This document shows, in pieces, positions 57,841 through 58,391 of a DNA stretch of 58,391 nucleotides. Made by a program: the position numbers and the translations under genes. The stretch covers positions 1 through 58,391 of the forward strand of contig JAETNP010000018.1 of the NCBI GenBank assembly GCA_021768185.1, read 5' to 3'. Numbering within the stretch: the first letter of the stretch is position 1; the number at the start of each line of letters is the position of its first letter. The DNA is from Oscillospiraceae bacterium. Lineage in GTDB: Bacteria > Bacillota > Clostridia > Oscillospirales > Oscillospiraceae. A model generated the notes under the pieces. It saw nothing but the letters and a program-made list of their open reading frames with translations. It was not told where the DNA came from and ran no database searches.

Positions 57841-58391
57841 ATGGACGGTGCGGCAATGAGCAAAAAGTATGTGATGACCAGCAGTTTCCTGGACGGTTTC
57901 AAGGCGTCCTTTACCAAAAAAGAATGTATTCTCGCAGAGAAACATTATCCACTCGGCTATTTTGCTGTCGAGTACCTGGAGGTAGATAGAACGCTCCTGC
58001 GAAAGCTCGAAAGGTTGGTTCCAATTTTCCAAGAGGAGTTTACGACTTTTCTCTCTGCTCGTGATCCCTCCAGCGCCGCGTTGGCACAACAGGCACTGAA
58101 CGCGGTGTGGGATGTGCTGGTACAGATGCCTGTCTATCGGGATTTGCAACAGCGCAACGGCGGTGTTCACAGACTGCTCCGGGAGATGAAGGAGTTACCG
58201 GAGCTTGTGGATGAGATGCTGACACCGGGGACAGGCCGCAGTGAGATGCTGCATGAGTGGCTGGGCCGGCTGACGAAATTACCGGAGTCTATCTGGGATT
58301 TTATTCTCGACACCCAGAAGATGTTGATGCAATATTTCGAGGCTCTGCCTGCCAGAAAGCCTGAGAATTATGCGCTGGCCTTTGGCAAATA
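57841..58391 (+). CDS. DUF6076-like element protein (element 2), truncated by window end
   Basis: Open from ATG 57841 (or 57856) to the last base. Matches 42891-43442, with about 20 changes in the first half (SSFLDGFKASFTKKEC) and almost none later; the last 116 bp are identical to element 1 up to CTTTGGCAAATA. Whether it continues as one full-length protein cannot be seen. Confidence 0.6.
   Translation, partial: MDGAAMSKKYVMTSSFLDGFKASFTKKECILAEKHYPLGYFAVEYLEVDRTLLRKLERLVPIFQEEFTTFLSARDPSSAALAQQALNAVWDVLVQMPVYRDLQQRNGGVHRLLREMKELPELVDEMLTPGTGRSEMLHEWLGRLTKLPESIWDFILDTQKMLMQYFEALPARKPENYALAFGK

Larger units (their letters stand above)
54767..58391. mobile_element. integrative element 2 (left part only)
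   Basis: Same order as element 1 without the defence gene: att repeat, terminator, arm repeats, int, boundary motif, xis, RHH-like gene, GACCACCT array, HTH pseudogene, DUF6076-like gene. The window ends inside the last gene, so its right end and cargo are unseen. Sequence differences from element 1 of a few per cent show it is a distinct element and not an assembly duplicate. Confidence 0.8.

Overview
This window looks like a chromosomal segment of a GC-rich (roughly 58% by eye) gut Clostridia member, probably Oscillospirales/Lachnospirales-like. The pointers are strong AGGAGG ribosome binding sites, many AraC-type regulators, GPH-family sugar transporters, GH2/3/39/43/78 glycosidases, and Clostridia-type integrative-element genes (Int, small Xis, DUF6076-like). 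Species cannot be named from the sequence. Both ends fall in repeated or mobile DNA (a probable insertion element at base 1, a duplicated element gene at base 58391), so the window may be a whole contig.

Region 1 (1-9.25 kb): a GH43 enzyme and an interrupted acetylesterase on the minus strand, an AraC regulator, then a divergent plus-strand L-rhamnose operon: rhaA, a class II aldolase, rhaB and a tandem-domain class II aldolase. Region 2 (9.3-23.7 kb): a minus-strand operon headed by a GPH transporter, followed by GH78 alpha-L-rhamnosidase, a double GH43 fusion, GH43 plus discoidin-like domain, a circularly permuted GH3, GH2, and a decayed AraC regulator. A divergent AraC gene at 23.7 kb faces it across a region with clear promoters and inverted repeats. 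None of the glycosidases shows a signal peptide, so the picture is import of small rhamnosylated plant oligosaccharides or glycosides, cytoplasmic trimming, and rhamnose catabolism by the Rha operon.

Region 3 (25-35 kb): an AraC protein and a GH39 domain in the same frame, separated by one stop codon; the GH39 part lacks the usual acid/base Glu motif. Then comes a plus-strand operon of GPH transporter, type B carboxylesterase, PAP2 phosphatase, GH3 and HSL-type esterase, suited to acylated glycosides.

Region 4 (35.7-54.8 kb): a tRNA-Met/Glu/Val operon whose tRNA-Val 3' end is the attachment site of an 18.8-kb integrative element. A 51-bp perfect direct repeat bounds it, and paired GACCCAC direct repeats (12-bp period) sit just inside both ends. 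It carries int, xis, a ribbon-helix-helix-like gene, a HTH gene and a split DUF6076-like gene. One cargo is a 1161-residue SIR2-STAND protein ending in a SEC-C zinc motif, lodged between int and xis behind its own promoter: a probable NAD-depleting antiphage defence gene. The other is a PHP gene plus a RpiR-MurQ-ABC transporter-AnmK-NagZ-serine hydrolase-GNAT operon for scavenging MurNAc and anhydro-MurNAc.

Region 5 (54.8-58.4 kb): the start of a second, closely related element in tandem. Its integrase differs at about 8 of 385 residues, and int and xis are adjacent with no cargo. Comparing the two copies shows that the int-xis gap is a cargo slot, that the defence gene is flanked there by a duplicated fragment of xis, and that a noncoding array of four GACCACCT boxes is conserved with identical 67/32/66-bp spacing.
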